From Xanthomonas cucurbitae (lineage in GTDB: Bacteria; Pseudomonadota; Gammaproteobacteria; Xanthomonadales; Xanthomonadaceae), in the NCBI RefSeq assembly GCF_002939885.1, contig NZ_MDED01000020.1:22416-86415 (forward strand): a DNA stretch of 64,000 nt, in the 5' to 3' direction. The notes beneath the pieces are model-generated. The model ran no database searches and had not been told where the DNA came from. It worked only from the letters and a program-made list of their open reading frames with translations. Positions 28,071 through 37,454 of this stretch are shown here, in pieces. Each line of letters opens with the position of its first letter. Position 1 is the first letter of the stretch. The position numbers and the translations under genes are program-made.

Positions 28071-29918
28071 TTGTCCGATCATCCTTCCTCCGATACCGGG
28101 AGCAGCGTCGACGCTCCCGTCGAGAAGCGCGTGCGCAAGCCGCGCGCGAGCAAGACCGCCGTCGCCCACGACGATGCCGGCACGCAGCAACCCAACCTGC
28201 CCTTGCCCGCCAGCCCCGCACCCGACGCGCCCCGCGCCCCGCAAGCACCGTCGCGCGCTGCCGAATCGGCGCAGACGTCCGGCGATGGCGCAGCGACCAG
28301 CAGCAGTGCGCCCAGCACCCACCAGGGCGGCGAACAGGGCGAGCCCCGCGAGGGCGGCCAGTCGCAGCAGCAGCGCTTCAATCAGGCGCAGCAACAGCAG
28401 AACCAGAATCAGGCGCAAAGCCAGGGCCAGGGCCAGGGCCAGAACCAGGGCCAGAACCAGGGCCAGAACGGCGGCCAGCACCAGCAGGGCCAGGGCCAGA
28501 ACCAGCAGGGCAATCGCCGCGACCGCTTCCGCAACCGCCGCGACCGCGGCCCGCGCGACCGTTTCGGCAATGACGGCGGTGGCATGCCGTCCTCCGACGG
28601 CAGCAACGAGCCGTTCGTGGCGCGCCCGCACCCGGCCGTGCCCGAGGGCTTCCCGGTCTATTCGCTGAGCGACCTCAAGCGCATGCCGGCGCAGAAGCTG
28701 CTGGATATCGCCGACCAGCTCAACATCCAGGAAGGCGTGGCCCGCGCGCGCAAGCAGGACGTGATCTTCGCCCTGCTGAAAGTGCTGACCCGTCATGGCG
28801 AAGGCGTGGCCGCCGACGGTGTGCTGGAAATCCTGCCCGACGGCTTCGGCTTCCTGCGCGCTGCAGAAGCCAGCTACCTGGCCGGCCCGGACGATACCTA
28901 TATCTCGCCCAGCCAGATCCGCCGTTTCAACCTGCGTACCGGCGATCACCTGTCCGGCCGCATCCGCTTCCCCAAGGACGGCGAGCGCTATTTCGCGCTG
29001 TCGATCGTGGACACCATCAACGGTGAGCCGCTGGAAGCCAGCAAGAACAAGGTGCTGTTCGAGAACCTGACCCCGCTGTTCCCGCGTCGCCGCTTCCGGC
29101 TGGAACGTGGCGATGGGTCCACCGAGGACATCACCGGCCGCATCCTGGATCTGATGGCGCCGCAGGGCAAGGGTCAGCGTGCGCTGATCGTCTCCCCGCC
29201 CAAGGCCGGCAAGACGATGATGATGCAGCAGGTGGCCACGGCCATCACCACCAATCATCCCGAAGTGCACATGATCGTGCTGCTCATCGACGAGCGCCCG
29301 GAAGAAGTGACCGAAATGCAGCGCACCGTGCGCGGCGAGGTCATCTCCTCCACGTTCGACGAGCCGGCTGCGCGCCACGTGCAGGTGGCCGAGATGGTGA
29401 TCGAGCGGGCCAAGCGCCTGGTCGAGCACAAGAAGGACGTGGTGATCCTGCTCGACTCCATCACCCGCCTGGCGCGCGCCTACAACAACGTGGTGCCCAG
29501 TTCCGGCAAGGTGCTCACCGGTGGTGTGGACGCCAACGCCCTGCATCGCCCGAAGCGTTTCTTCGGTGCGGCGCGTAACGTGGAAGAAGGCGGCTCGCTG
29601 ACCATCATCGCCACGGCGCTGGTGGAAACCGGCAGCAAGATGGACGAGGTGATCTACGAAGAGTTCAAGGGCACCGGCAACAGCGAAGTGCATCTGAACC
29701 GTCGCATCACCGAAAAGCGCGTGTATCCGGCGATCGACATCAACCGTTCGGGCACCCGCCGCGAAGATCTGTTGATCGAGCCGGAGCTGCTGCAGAAGAT
29801 CTGGATCCTGCGCAAGCTGCTGCACCCGATGGACGAGATCGCCGCGATGGAATTCCTGCTGGACAAGATGAAGACCACCAAGTCCAACGACGAGTTCTTC
29901 AGTTCGATGAAGCGCTGA
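28071..29918 (+). CDS. rho: Transcription termination factor Rho with Q/N/G-rich extension
   Basis: The start is TTG at 28071, eight bases after a GAGGAA site. The 615-residue protein carries about 196 residues in front of the normal Rho core: residues 97-148 are almost only Gln, Asn and Gly, and 149-165 are an Arg/Asp/Asn patch ([18 protein letters not shown]). The core follows from [18 protein letters not shown] (197), with the RNA-binding fold (DGFGFLRA), Walker A PPKAGKT (376-382), Walker [17 protein letters not shown] and the Q-loop [11 protein letters not shown]. Rho is a hexameric RNA helicase that terminates untranslated transcripts. The DNA for the extension contains CAGGGC-type repeats. 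A terminator follows at 29943. Confidence 0.97.
   Translation: MSDHPSSDTGSSVDAPVEKRVRKPRASKTAVAHDDAGTQQPNLPLPASPAPDAPRAPQAPSRAAESAQTSGDGAATSSSAPSTHQGGEQGEPREGGQSQQQRFNQAQQQQNQNQAQSQGQGQGQNQGQNQGQNGGQHQQGQGQNQQGNRRDRFRNRRDRGPRDRFGNDGGGMPSSDGSNEPFVARPHPAVPEGFPVYSLSDLKRMPAQKLLDIADQLNIQEGVARARKQDVIFALLKVLTRHGEGVAADGVLEILPDGFGFLRAAEASYLAGPDDTYISPSQIRRFNLRTGDHLSGRIRFPKDGERYFALSIVDTINGEPLEASKNKVLFENLTPLFPRRRFRLERGDGSTEDITGRILDLMAPQGKGQRALIVSPPKAGKTMMMQQVATAITTNHPEVHMIVLLIDERPEEVTEMQRTVRGEVISSTFDEPAARHVQVAEMVIERAKRLVEHKKDVVILLDSITRLARAYNNVVPSSGKVLTGGVDANALHRPKRFFGAARNVEEGGSLTIIATALVETGSKMDEVIYEEFKGTGNSEVHLNRRITEKRVYPAIDINRSGTRREDLLIEPELLQKIWILRKLLHPMDEIAAMEFLLDKMKTTKSNDEFFSSMKR
28421..28505 (+). repeat. 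In-frame hexamer-type repeat within rho
   Basis: Tandem and interspersed CAGGGC and CAGAAC units encode the Gln-Gly and Gln-Asn repeats of Rho residues about 118-145. Because the unit is six bases, gain or loss of copies would keep the frame, so the extension length can vary between strains. Confidence 0.7.
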
Positions 29919-29942
29919 TTCGGTTCTGCGTCATCGTTGCAG

Positions 29943-29967
29943 GAAAGCCCCGCATCGCGGGGCTTTC
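29943..29967 (+). terminator. rho terminator
   Basis: GAAAGCCCCGC (29943-29953) pairs perfectly with GCGGGGCTTTC (29957-29967) around a 3-base loop, 24 bases after the rho stop; flanking A and T runs make it usable from both strands, also serving the convergent queF gene. Confidence 0.85.
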
Positions 29968-29986
29968 TTATGTACGCAACTGCCGA

Positions 29987-30802
29987 TTACTGGCGCAGGT
30001 CGCGGAAGATCGATAGCGGCAAGGGCACGCCGGGCGAGCTGCGCAACGGATTGATATCCAATCCGCCGCGACGGGTGTAACGCGCCTCGACCACCAGCCA
30101 TTCGGGCGCACACCGCTGCAGTAGGTCGTTGAAGATGCGCTCCACGCACTGCTCGTGGAATTCGGCGTGGTCGCGGAAACTGACCAGGTAGCGCAGCAAG
30201 CCCTCCCGGTCGATCGGCGCACCGCGATAACGCAGGCTCAGGCTGGCCCAATCCGGCTGGCCGGTGACCGGGCAGTTGGATTTGAGCAAGGCAGAGGTGA
30301 GCACTTCCTCCACCGCCGCCCCGGCGTGGGCATGCAGATACGCAGCATTGGGCGGGCCGTAATCGTCGATGCTGATATCCAGCGCATCGATGGACTCGCC
30401 CTCGCCCACCGCGTCGATCGGCGGCAGGCCGAATTCCACCACCACATCGGCACCAGCCCGCGTGGACAGGTCGGTGGCGATGCGGGTCCGCACGGCTTCG
30501 GCGCTATTGAAGCGGGTGGCGTTGAGCGAATTCAGATACAACTTGAGCGACTTGGATTCGATCAGCGAAGGCGAGTCGCAGGGCACATGCAAGGTCGCCG
30601 TGGCGACACAGGGCTTGCCGTGCGCATCGAGCCAGCTCAGCTCGTAGGCATGCCAACGGTCACGCCCGATGAAGGGCAGCGCGCCGGCCAGACCGATCGC
30701 CGCGCGCCCGGCCGCGCGCGGAATCGGAAACAGCAGCGACAGATCGTAGCCACTGGGATAAGCGACCTCACGACCAAGGGTGGACTCTTCAGGGGTATTC
30801 AT
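29987..30802 (-). CDS. queF: NADPH-dependent preQ0 reductase QueF
   Basis: A 271-residue enzyme of the long, two-domain QueF type. It reduces the nitrile of 7-cyano-7-deazaguanine to the amine preQ1, a precursor of queuosine in tRNA. The catalytic cysteine is in [15 protein letters not shown], the [13 protein letters not shown] motif (NADPH binding, QueF signature) is near residue 83, and the glutamate/histidine set is in [17 protein letters not shown]. No preQ1 riboswitch is obvious in the short upstream region. Confidence 0.97.
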   Translation of the reverse strand: MNTPEESTLGREVAYPSGYDLSLLFPIPRAAGRAAIGLAGALPFIGRDRWHAYELSWLDAHGKPCVATATLHVPCDSPSLIESKSLKLYLNSLNATRFNSAEAVRTRIATDLSTRAGADVVVEFGLPPIDAVGEGESIDALDISIDDYGPPNAAYLHAHAGAAVEEVLTSALLKSNCPVTGQPDWASLSLRYRGAPIDREGLLRYLVSFRDHAEFHEQCVERIFNDLLQRCAPEWLVVEARYTRRGGLDINPLRSSPGVPLPLSIFRDLRQ

Positions 30803-30918
30803 CCGGCCATTTTAGGCCGTTCGTGCTGGCCGTGAGGTGTATGGCGAGGTCGGATAGACGGGACCGACGGACACCTCGCCACCTGGCTCATCACCTAGCC
30901 GCACATCTCAACCGAAAG

Positions 30919-30948
30919 CGGGAATCGTCCAGCCGCAGACGATTCCCG
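30919..30948 (-). terminator. Hairpin after the M20 peptidase gene
   Basis: CGGGAATCGTC (30919-30929) and GACGATTCCCG (30938-30948) form a perfect 11-bp stem with an 8-base loop, just after the peptidase stop on the minus strand. Its right arm is part of the ATTCCCG repeat described separately. Confidence 0.55.
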
Positions 30949-30958
30949 ATTCCCGATT
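30941..30958. repeat. ATTCCCG heptamer repeat, locus 1
   Basis: About two and a half copies of the heptamer ATTCCCG (GATTCCCGATTCCCGATT) that abut the stop codon of the M20 peptidase gene (30957-30959). Confidence 0.7.
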
Positions 30959-32264
30959 AACCCTGCTGCAGATAATCCAGCGACACCTGCAACAACGCGC
31001 GCAAACCCACATCCAGCGAGGACTCGTCCAGCAGGAACTGCGGCGAGTGATTGCTGGGCGCGGTGGCCGGGTCGATGCCCTTGGCAGTGGAGCCGACGAA
31101 GAAGAACATCGACGGCACCTGCTGGGCGTAGAACGAGAAGTCTTCCGCGCCCATCTGCAACGGCGGCTCGTAGACATTGTCCGCGCCCACCACCGCCTGC
31201 AGGCTGGGCAGCATCCGGGCGGTCAATGCGGGGTCGTTCACGGTGGCCGGGTTGCCGGGCTGGTCCGGTACCTGTGCCTGCACCTTGGCGCCGTGCGCGG
31301 CGGCGGTGTGCTCGGCCACGTTCTTCAAGTCAGCGAAGATCTGCTGGCGCATGCCCTCATCGAAGGTGCGGATGGTGCCGACCATGTCCACATCGTCGGG
31401 AATGATGTTGTAGCGGATGCCGCCCTTGATCGCACCGAAGCTGAGCACCGCCGGCTGCTTGGACAGGTTGGCGCGGCGGCTAATCACCGTCTGCGCGGTG
31501 GAGATCATGTCGGCGCTGGCCACGATCGGGTCGATGCCGTTCCACGGGGCCGAGCCATGGGTCTGGCGGCCAATCATCTTGATCGCAAAGCGATCCGACG
31601 CGGCCATCAGCGGGCCGCTGCGCACCGCGATCTTGCCAGCCTGCACGCTGGAGAACACATGCAGGCCGAACACCGCCTGCGGCTTGAAGTCGGCGAACAG
31701 GCCTTCCTTCAACATCAGCGAGGCACCGCCCTCCTCGTTGCCCGGTGCGCCCTCTTCGGAGGGTTGAAAGATCAGCATCACTTCGCCGGGCAACTGGTCG
31801 CGCATGCCCACCAGCGCTTCGGCCACGCCGAGCAGGATGGCAGTGTGGGCGTCGTGGCCGCAGGCATGCATCACCCCGACCTGCTCGCCGCGGTACTCGG
31901 CGGTGGCCTTGGAGGCGAACGGCAGGCCGGTCTGTTCGGTCACCGGCAGTGCGTCCATGTCCGCGCGCAGGGCGATCTTCGGGCCAGGCTTGCCCCCCTT
32001 GATGATCGCCACCACGCCATGGTGCGCGATGCCGGTGCGCGGCTTGAGGCCCAGCTTGCGCAACTGCGCGGCCACGGTGGCGGCGGTGCGCTCTTCGCGG
32101 TTGGACAGTTCCGGATGCTGGTGGAAGTCGCGCCGCCACTGCACCACCTTGGGCTGCAGCGTGGCGGCGACGGTGGCCACCTCCGGGCGTGGCGCGGTCT
32201 GCGCAGGGGCAAGCAGGGGCAGGGCGAGCAACAGCACGCCGGACAACAGGCAGGAGTGGCGCAT
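30957..32264 (-). CDS. Secreted M20 family metallopeptidase/amidohydrolase
   Basis: A 435-residue protein with a signal peptide (MRHSCLLSGVLLLALPLLAPAQ). The mature enzyme is an M20D (HipO/AbgB-like) amidohydrolase: HQHPELSNREERTA at the start, metal-binding HACGHDAHTA, the catalytic glutamates in FQPSEEGAPGNEEGG, the dimerisation domain with HGSAPWNGIDP, and the last ligand region NHSPQFLLDE. Family members hydrolyse N-acyl amino acids or small peptides using two metal ions. Export to the periplasm is predicted. Its substrate cannot be told from sequence. The stop codon touches the ATTCCCG repeat. Confidence 0.93.
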   Translation of the reverse strand: MRHSCLLSGVLLLALPLLAPAQTAPRPEVATVAATLQPKVVQWRRDFHQHPELSNREERTAATVAAQLRKLGLKPRTGIAHHGVVAIIKGGKPGPKIALRADMDALPVTEQTGLPFASKATAEYRGEQVGVMHACGHDAHTAILLGVAEALVGMRDQLPGEVMLIFQPSEEGAPGNEEGGASLMLKEGLFADFKPQAVFGLHVFSSVQAGKIAVRSGPLMAASDRFAIKMIGRQTHGSAPWNGIDPIVASADMISTAQTVISRRANLSKQPAVLSFGAIKGGIRYNIIPDDVDMVGTIRTFDEGMRQQIFADLKNVAEHTAAAHGAKVQAQVPDQPGNPATVNDPALTARMLPSLQAVVGADNVYEPPLQMGAEDFSFYAQQVPSMFFFVGSTAKGIDPATAPSNHSPQFLLDESSLDVGLRALLQVSLDYLQQG

Positions 32265-32733
32265 CGACGATCCTTAAATGAACTCCTTGCACTGTAGTGT
32301 ACCTGGGCAACCAGGTCTCGCCATGCGACGCAGGCCACGTCCCGGGTAACCAGACCCAGGCTGGCCCACTTGGGCGCGACCGGGGCGGCGATGGCGCGCC
32401 GGCGTGTCGGGGCCGGCAGTTGCCGGGCACCTACGCGAAGTCGGCGCTGACCGGGACCCGACTGCCGAGCCGGTTCAATTGGCGGCAGTCGGCGGGCGCG
32501 TGGCCGCTGCTGCGCCCCCCCTCTGTGGGCGGGTAGTGGGTCCGGATTCAGCACGCTGGTCAACCGTTGCCACCGCCGCGCGTTCCCGCCCCGTCGCAGA
32601 AGTGAACGTTGTGGCGGTCTCGCAAGGCAAGCCGTTACTTCAGTAACGCTCAATCTCCCGGGCGCAACGATATGCTTCGCAACGCCGCCCCACGGTCGCT
32701 CCCAGCGCCCGGCCCGCCATCAGGAGTTGTCGC
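32265..32733. other. Divergent intergenic region before the RND operon
   Basis: A 469-base gap between the M20 gene (minus) and the efflux adaptor (plus). I see no convincing gene or conserved RNA. It contains a small hairpin (ACCTGG/CCAGGT, 32301-32316), an operator-like inverted repeat at 32633-32648 and an AGGAG ribosome-binding site at 32722-32726 for the adaptor gene. Confidence 0.6.
32633..32648. promoter_or_regulatory. Operator-like inverted repeat upstream of RND operon
   Basis: CGTTACT (32633-32639) and AGTAACG (32642-32648) are perfect inverted half-sites around TC, 85 bases before the adaptor ATG. The size fits a TetR- or MarR-type binding site, but no regulator gene is adjacent. 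Confidence 0.4.
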
Positions 32734-33972
32734 ATGTCGCGTTTTTGGAAGATCGCACTGTTGGTGCTCGCAGTGCTCGTGGTTGTGTTCGTCGCCGTGC
32801 GGATGGTGGGCGGAAATAGCCGGGGCAAGCCGGCAGGTGCAGCAGACGGCAATGGCAACGAAGACGCCGGCCCGGTTCCGGTGACGGTGGTGGCCACGAC
32901 CAGCCAGGATGTGCCTGTCTACGCCAGCGCGCTGGGCACGGTGACCGCGCTCAATACGGTCACGGTCAGCCCGCAGGTCGGTGGCCAACTGATGAGCCTG
33001 AACTTCAAGGAAGGCCAGGAAGTGAAGAAGGGCCAGGTGCTGGCGCAGATCGACCCGCGCACGCTGCAGGCCAGCTACGACCAGGCGCTGGCGGCCAAGC
33101 GCCAGAACCAGGCGCTGCTGGCGACGGCGCGGGTGAACTACCAGCGCTCCAACGACCCGGCCTACAAGCAATACGTTTCGCGCACCGATCTGGACACCCA
33201 GCGCAACCAGGTGGCGCAGTACGAGGCCGCGGTGGCCGCCAACGATGCGCAGATGCGCTCGGCGCAGGTGCAGTTGCAGTTCACCCGCGTCACCGCGCCG
33301 ATCGACGGCATCGCCGGCATCCGCGGCGTGGACGTGGGCAATATCGTCACTACCACCTCCACCATCGTGACGCTGACCCAGGTCCGCCCGATCTACGTGT
33401 CCTTCAACCTGCCCGAACGCGAGCTGCAGGCGGTGCGCAGCGGCCAGGCGGCGGCGCCGTTGGGCGTGGCGGCGCTGGACCGCGGCGATGCACATGTCAT
33501 CAGCGGCGGCGGCAAGCTGGAGGTGATCGACAACCGCATCGCCGCCGACAGCGGCACCTTCGGCGCGCGTGCGATCTTCGACAACACCGACAACGCCTTG
33601 TGGCCGGGCCAGTTCGTCAACGTGCGGCTGCAGCTGCGCACCATCTCCAACGGTACCGTGGTGCCGACCCAGGCCGTGCAGCGCGGTCCGGACGGCGATT
33701 ACGTCTACGTGGTGGGCAGCGACAGCACCGCGCAGATGCGCACCGTGGTGCAGGGTGTGGAACTGGACGACAGCCATGTGCAGGTCACCAAAGGCCTCAA
33801 GCCGGGCGAGCGCGTGGTCACCGAAGGCCAGTTCCGGCTCAAGCCGGGCAGCAAGGTCAGCGCGCTCAAGCCGGGCGAAACGCCGCCGGAGCCGACCGAG
33901 GCCGAACTCAAGGCCGCGCAGGACAAGCAGAAGGGCGGCGGCGGTGGCCGTCGTGGCGGCGGCCCGCGCTAA
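32734..33972 (+). CDS. RND efflux periplasmic adaptor (MdtA-like)
   Basis: A 412-residue membrane fusion protein. It has an N-terminal membrane anchor (WKIALLVLAVLVVVFVAV) rather than a lipobox. The lipoyl domain halves read GTVTALNTVTVSPQVGGQL and KKGQVLAQIDPR, with a coiled-coil hairpin between and a beta-barrel (VRPIYVSFNLPERELQAV). The C-terminal 40 residues are Lys/Gly/Arg rich. It should bridge the inner-membrane pump and an outer-membrane channel. With the two pump genes that follow it makes the MdtABC arrangement, in which two different RND subunits form one pump; no outer-membrane channel gene is in the window. Confidence 0.94.
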   Translation: MSRFWKIALLVLAVLVVVFVAVRMVGGNSRGKPAGAADGNGNEDAGPVPVTVVATTSQDVPVYASALGTVTALNTVTVSPQVGGQLMSLNFKEGQEVKKGQVLAQIDPRTLQASYDQALAAKRQNQALLATARVNYQRSNDPAYKQYVSRTDLDTQRNQVAQYEAAVAANDAQMRSAQVQLQFTRVTAPIDGIAGIRGVDVGNIVTTTSTIVTLTQVRPIYVSFNLPERELQAVRSGQAAAPLGVAALDRGDAHVISGGGKLEVIDNRIAADSGTFGARAIFDNTDNALWPGQFVNVRLQLRTISNGTVVPTQAVQRGPDGDYVYVVGSDSTAQMRTVVQGVELDDSHVQVTKGLKPGERVVTEGQFRLKPGSKVSALKPGETPPEPTEAELKAAQDKQKGGGGGRRGGGPR

Positions 33973-34053
33973 TGCCTGACCACTGGCGACGGGACGCCCC
34001 GTTGCCAGTGCGCGTCGGCGCCCTGCGCGCCGGCACCGATTGACGTCTTCAGC

Positions 34054-34058
34054 AAGGA
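34054..34058 (+). promoter_or_regulatory. RBS that decides the GTG start of the first RND pump
   Basis: AAGGA at 34054-34058 lies 8 bases before GTG at 34067, favouring that codon over the upstream TTG at 34040, which has no such site. Confidence 0.6.
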
Positions 34059-34066
34059 CTCCCCCC

Positions 34067-37000
34067 GTGGGCTTTTCGACCATCTTCATCCGCCGCCCCA
34101 TCGCCACCTCACTGTTGATGGCGGGCGTCCTGCTGCTGGGCATCCTGGGCTACCGGCAACTGCCGGTATCGGCGCTGCCGGAAATCGATGCGCCCAGCCT
34201 GGTAGTGACCACTCAATATCCCGGCGCCAATGCGACCACCATGGCCTCGCTGGTGACCACGCCGCTGGAGCGCCAGTTCGGGCAGATCTCCGGGCTGCAG
34301 ATGATGACCTCCGATTCGTCGGCGGGCCTGTCCACGATCATCCTGCAGTTCTCGATGGACCGCGATATCGACATCGCCTCGCAGAACGTACAGGCGGCGA
34401 TCCGCCAGGCCACCCTACCCTCGTCGTTGCCGTACCAGCCGGTCTACAACCGGGTCAATCCGGCCGATGCGGCGATCCTCACCCTCAAGCTCACCTCCGA
34501 TTCGCTGCCGCTGCGCGAGGTCAACCGCTACGCCGATGCGATCCTGGCCCAGCGCCTGTCGCAGGTGCCGGGCGTGGGCCTGGTGTCGATCGCCGGCAAC
34601 GTGCGCCCCGCGGTGCGCATCCAGGTCAACCCGGCGCAGCTGTCGAACATGGGCCTGACCATGGAGTCGCTGCGCAGCGCGTTGACCCAGACCAATGTCA
34701 GCGCGCCCAAGGGCTCACTTAACGGCAAGACCCAGTCCTACAGCATCGGCACCAACGACCAGCTGACCAATGCGGCGCAGTACCGCGACACCATCATCAG
34801 CTTCGCCAACGGCCGCCCGGTGCGGCTGGCCGACGTGGCCAAGGTGGTCGATGGCGTGGAGAACGATCAGCTCGCTGCGTGGGCCGATGGCAAGCCGGCC
34901 GTGCTGCTGGAAATCCGCCGCCAACCCGGCGCCAACATCGTGCAGACGGTGGAGCAGATCCGCAGCATCCTGCCGCAGCTGCAGGCGGTGCTGCCGGCCG
35001 ACGTGCACCTGGAGGTATTTTCCGACCGCACCGAAACCATCCGCGCCTCGGTGCATGAAGTGAAGTTCACCCTGGTGCTGACCATCGCGCTGGTGGTGGC
35101 GGTGATCTTCGTGTTCCTGCGCCGGCTGTGGGCCACCATCATTCCCTCGGTGGCAGTGCCGTTGTCGCTGGCCGGCACCTTTGCGGTGATGGCCTTTGCC
35201 GGCATGTCGCTGGACAACCTGTCGCTGATGGCGCTGGTGGTGGCGACCGGGTTCGTGGTCGACGATGCGATCGTGATGATCGAAAACATCGTGCGCTACA
35301 TCGAACAGGGCAAGAGCGGGCCGGAAGCGGCGGAGATCGGCGCCAGGCAGATCGGTTTCACCGTGCTATCGCTGACCGTGTCGCTGGTGGCGGTGTTCCT
35401 GCCGCTGCTGCTGATGCCTGGCGTCACCGGACGGTTGTTTCATGAGTTTGCCTGGGTGCTGTCGATCGCGGTGGTGATCTCGATGCTGGTGTCGCTGACG
35501 CTGACACCGATGATGTGCGCCTACCTGCTCAAGCCCGATGCGCTACCCGAAGGCGAGGACGCGCACGAACGCGCCGCGGCCGCCGGCAAGACCAACCTGT
35601 GGACGCGCACCGTGGGCAGCTACGAGCGCAGCCTGGACTGGGTGCTGGCCCACCAGCCACTGACCCTGGCGGTGGCGATCGGCGCGGTGGCGCTGACGGT
35701 GGTGCTGTACGTGGCCATTCCCAAGGGCCTGCTGCCCGAGCAGGACACCGGCCTCATCACCGGGGTGGTGCAGGCCGACCAGAACGTGGCGTTCCCGCAG
35801 ATGGAGGCGCGCACCCAGGCGGTGGCGGCGGCGCTGCAGAAAGACCCGGCGGTGACCGGCGTGGCGGCCTTCATCGGCGCCGGCACCATGAACCCCACGC
35901 TCAACCAGGGCCAGCTCTCCATCGTGCTGAAGACGCGCGGCGACCGCGACGGCCTGGACGAGGTGCTGCCGCGCCTGCAACAGGCCGTGGCCGGCATCCC
36001 GGGCGTGGCGCTGTTCCTCAAGCCGGTGCAGGACGTCACCCTGGACACCCGCGTGGCGGCTACCGAATACCAGTATTCGCTATCGGACGTGGACAGCACC
36101 GAGCTGGCCACCTGGGCCGGGCGCATGACCGAGGCGATGCGCAAGCTGCCCGAGCTGGCCGACGTGGACAACAACCTGGCCAACCAGGGCCGTGCGCTGG
36201 AGCTGACCATCGACCGCGACAAGGCCAGCATGCTCGGCGTGCCGATGCAGACCATCGACGACACGCTGTACGACGCCTTCGGCCAGCGCCAGATCTCCAC
36301 CATCTTCACCGAGCTCAATCAATACCGGGTGGTGCTGGAAGTGGCGCCGGAATTCCGCAGCAGCACCGCGCTGATGAACCAGCTGGCGGTGGCCAGCAAC
36401 GGCAGTGGCGCGCTGACCGGCACCAATGCCACCAGCTTCGGCCAGGTCACCTCGTCCAATTCGTCCACCGCCACCGGCGTGGGCGCGCAGAACACCGGCA
36501 TCGTGGTCGGTGCCGGCAGCAGTATTCCGCTGGCCTCGCTGGCACAGGCCAAGGTCACCAACACGCCGCTGGTGGTGAGCCACCAGCAGCAGCTGCCGGC
36601 AGTGACCATCTCGTTCAACCTGGCGCCGGGGCACTCGTTGTCGCAGGCGGTGGCGGCGATCGAACAGGCGCGCGACGCGCTCAAAATTCCCACCCAGGTG
36701 CATGCGCAGTTCGTCGGCAAGGCGGCCGAATTCACCGGCAGCCAGACCGACATCGTGTGGCTGCTGCTGGCCTCGATCGTGGTGATCTACATCGTGCTGG
36801 GGGTGCTGTACGAGAGCTACATCCATCCGCTGACCATCATCTCCACGCTGCCACCGGCCGGCGTCGGCGCATTGCTGGCGCTGATGATGTGCGGGCTGAG
36901 CCTGTCGGTGGACGGCATCGTCGGCATCGTGCTGCTGATCGGCATCGTCAAGAAGAACGCCATCATGATGATCGACTTCGCGATCGAGGCACGACGCGAC

Positions 37001-37315
37001 GGCGCCAACGCGCACGACGCGATCCGGCGCGCCTGCCTGCTGCGCTTCCGCCCGATCATGATGACCACCGCCGCCGCCATGCTGGGCGCGTTGCCGCTGG
37101 CGCTGGGCACCGGCATCGGCTCGGAACTGCGCCGCCCGCTGGGCATCGCGATCGTGGGTGGCCTGCTGCTGTCGCAGCTGGTCACGCTGTACACCACCCC
37201 GGTGATCTACCTGTACATGGAACGCGCCGGCGAGCGCCTGCGCGCCTGGCGCGCGCGGCGTGCGGCACGCCGTGACGGCACGAATCCGGCACCGACCTCG
37301 GGGCGCCCGGCATGA
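34067..37315 (+). CDS. RND efflux pump subunit (MdtB-like)
   Basis: Starting at GTG 34067 (VGFSTIFIRRPIATSLLMAG) the product is 1082 residues, a full-length HAE-1/MdtB-like RND transporter with 12 membrane helices and two large periplasmic loops. The proton-relay aspartates are in FVVDDAIVMIENIVRYIEQG (helix 4). The porter domain has SRVNPADAAIL-type and QRQISTIFTELNQYRVVLE segments, and the second half repeats the pattern with GIVLLIGIVKKNAIMM. It uses the proton gradient to export amphipathic compounds. The stop is followed by a 139-base gap containing ATTCCCG repeats before the partner pump gene. Confidence 0.94.
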   Translation: MGFSTIFIRRPIATSLLMAGVLLLGILGYRQLPVSALPEIDAPSLVVTTQYPGANATTMASLVTTPLERQFGQISGLQMMTSDSSAGLSTIILQFSMDRDIDIASQNVQAAIRQATLPSSLPYQPVYNRVNPADAAILTLKLTSDSLPLREVNRYADAILAQRLSQVPGVGLVSIAGNVRPAVRIQVNPAQLSNMGLTMESLRSALTQTNVSAPKGSLNGKTQSYSIGTNDQLTNAAQYRDTIISFANGRPVRLADVAKVVDGVENDQLAAWADGKPAVLLEIRRQPGANIVQTVEQIRSILPQLQAVLPADVHLEVFSDRTETIRASVHEVKFTLVLTIALVVAVIFVFLRRLWATIIPSVAVPLSLAGTFAVMAFAGMSLDNLSLMALVVATGFVVDDAIVMIENIVRYIEQGKSGPEAAEIGARQIGFTVLSLTVSLVAVFLPLLLMPGVTGRLFHEFAWVLSIAVVISMLVSLTLTPMMCAYLLKPDALPEGEDAHERAAAAGKTNLWTRTVGSYERSLDWVLAHQPLTLAVAIGAVALTVVLYVAIPKGLLPEQDTGLITGVVQADQNVAFPQMEARTQAVAAALQKDPAVTGVAAFIGAGTMNPTLNQGQLSIVLKTRGDRDGLDEVLPRLQQAVAGIPGVALFLKPVQDVTLDTRVAATEYQYSLSDVDSTELATWAGRMTEAMRKLPELADVDNNLANQGRALELTIDRDKASMLGVPMQTIDDTLYDAFGQRQISTIFTELNQYRVVLEVAPEFRSSTALMNQLAVASNGSGALTGTNATSFGQVTSSNSSTATGVGAQNTGIVVGAGSSIPLASLAQAKVTNTPLVVSHQQQLPAVTISFNLAPGHSLSQAVAAIEQARDALKIPTQVHAQFVGKAAEFTGSQTDIVWLLLASIVVIYIVLGVLYESYIHPLTIISTLPPAGVGALLALMMCGLSLSVDGIVGIVLLIGIVKKNAIMMIDFAIEARRDGANAHDAIRRACLLRFRPIMMTTAAAMLGALPLALGTGIGSELRRPLGIAIVGGLLLSQLVTLYTTPVIYLYMERAGERLRAWRARRAARRDGTNPAPTSGRPA

Positions 37316-37412
37316 GGACCGGTAGCTTCATCGCTGACCGGTCCGCCTGCCCGCAGCATCGATTTCCCGCACGCACGCGTGGCAGCTGCCGTGGATTTGG
37401 CTTTGGCCTCTA

Positions 37413-37443
37413 CCGATTCCCCACTCCCGATTCCCGATTCCCG
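37413..37443. repeat. ATTCCCG heptamer repeat, locus 2
   Basis: A mixed tandem run beginning CCGATTCCCCACTCCCGATT and ending in two exact ATTCCCG heptamers, located between the two RND pump genes 12 bases before the second ATG. It interrupts what would otherwise be a tight operon. Confidence 0.7.
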
Positions 37444-37454
37444 GCGCCACAGCC

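Noticed and set aside
27951..29825. Open frame of 624 codons opposite rho
   Set aside because: Antisense shadow; its Leu/Ala runs mirror the CAG repeats of rho.
30803..30956. preQ1 riboswitch near queF
   Set aside because: No short H-type pseudoknot pattern before the queF start on the minus strand.
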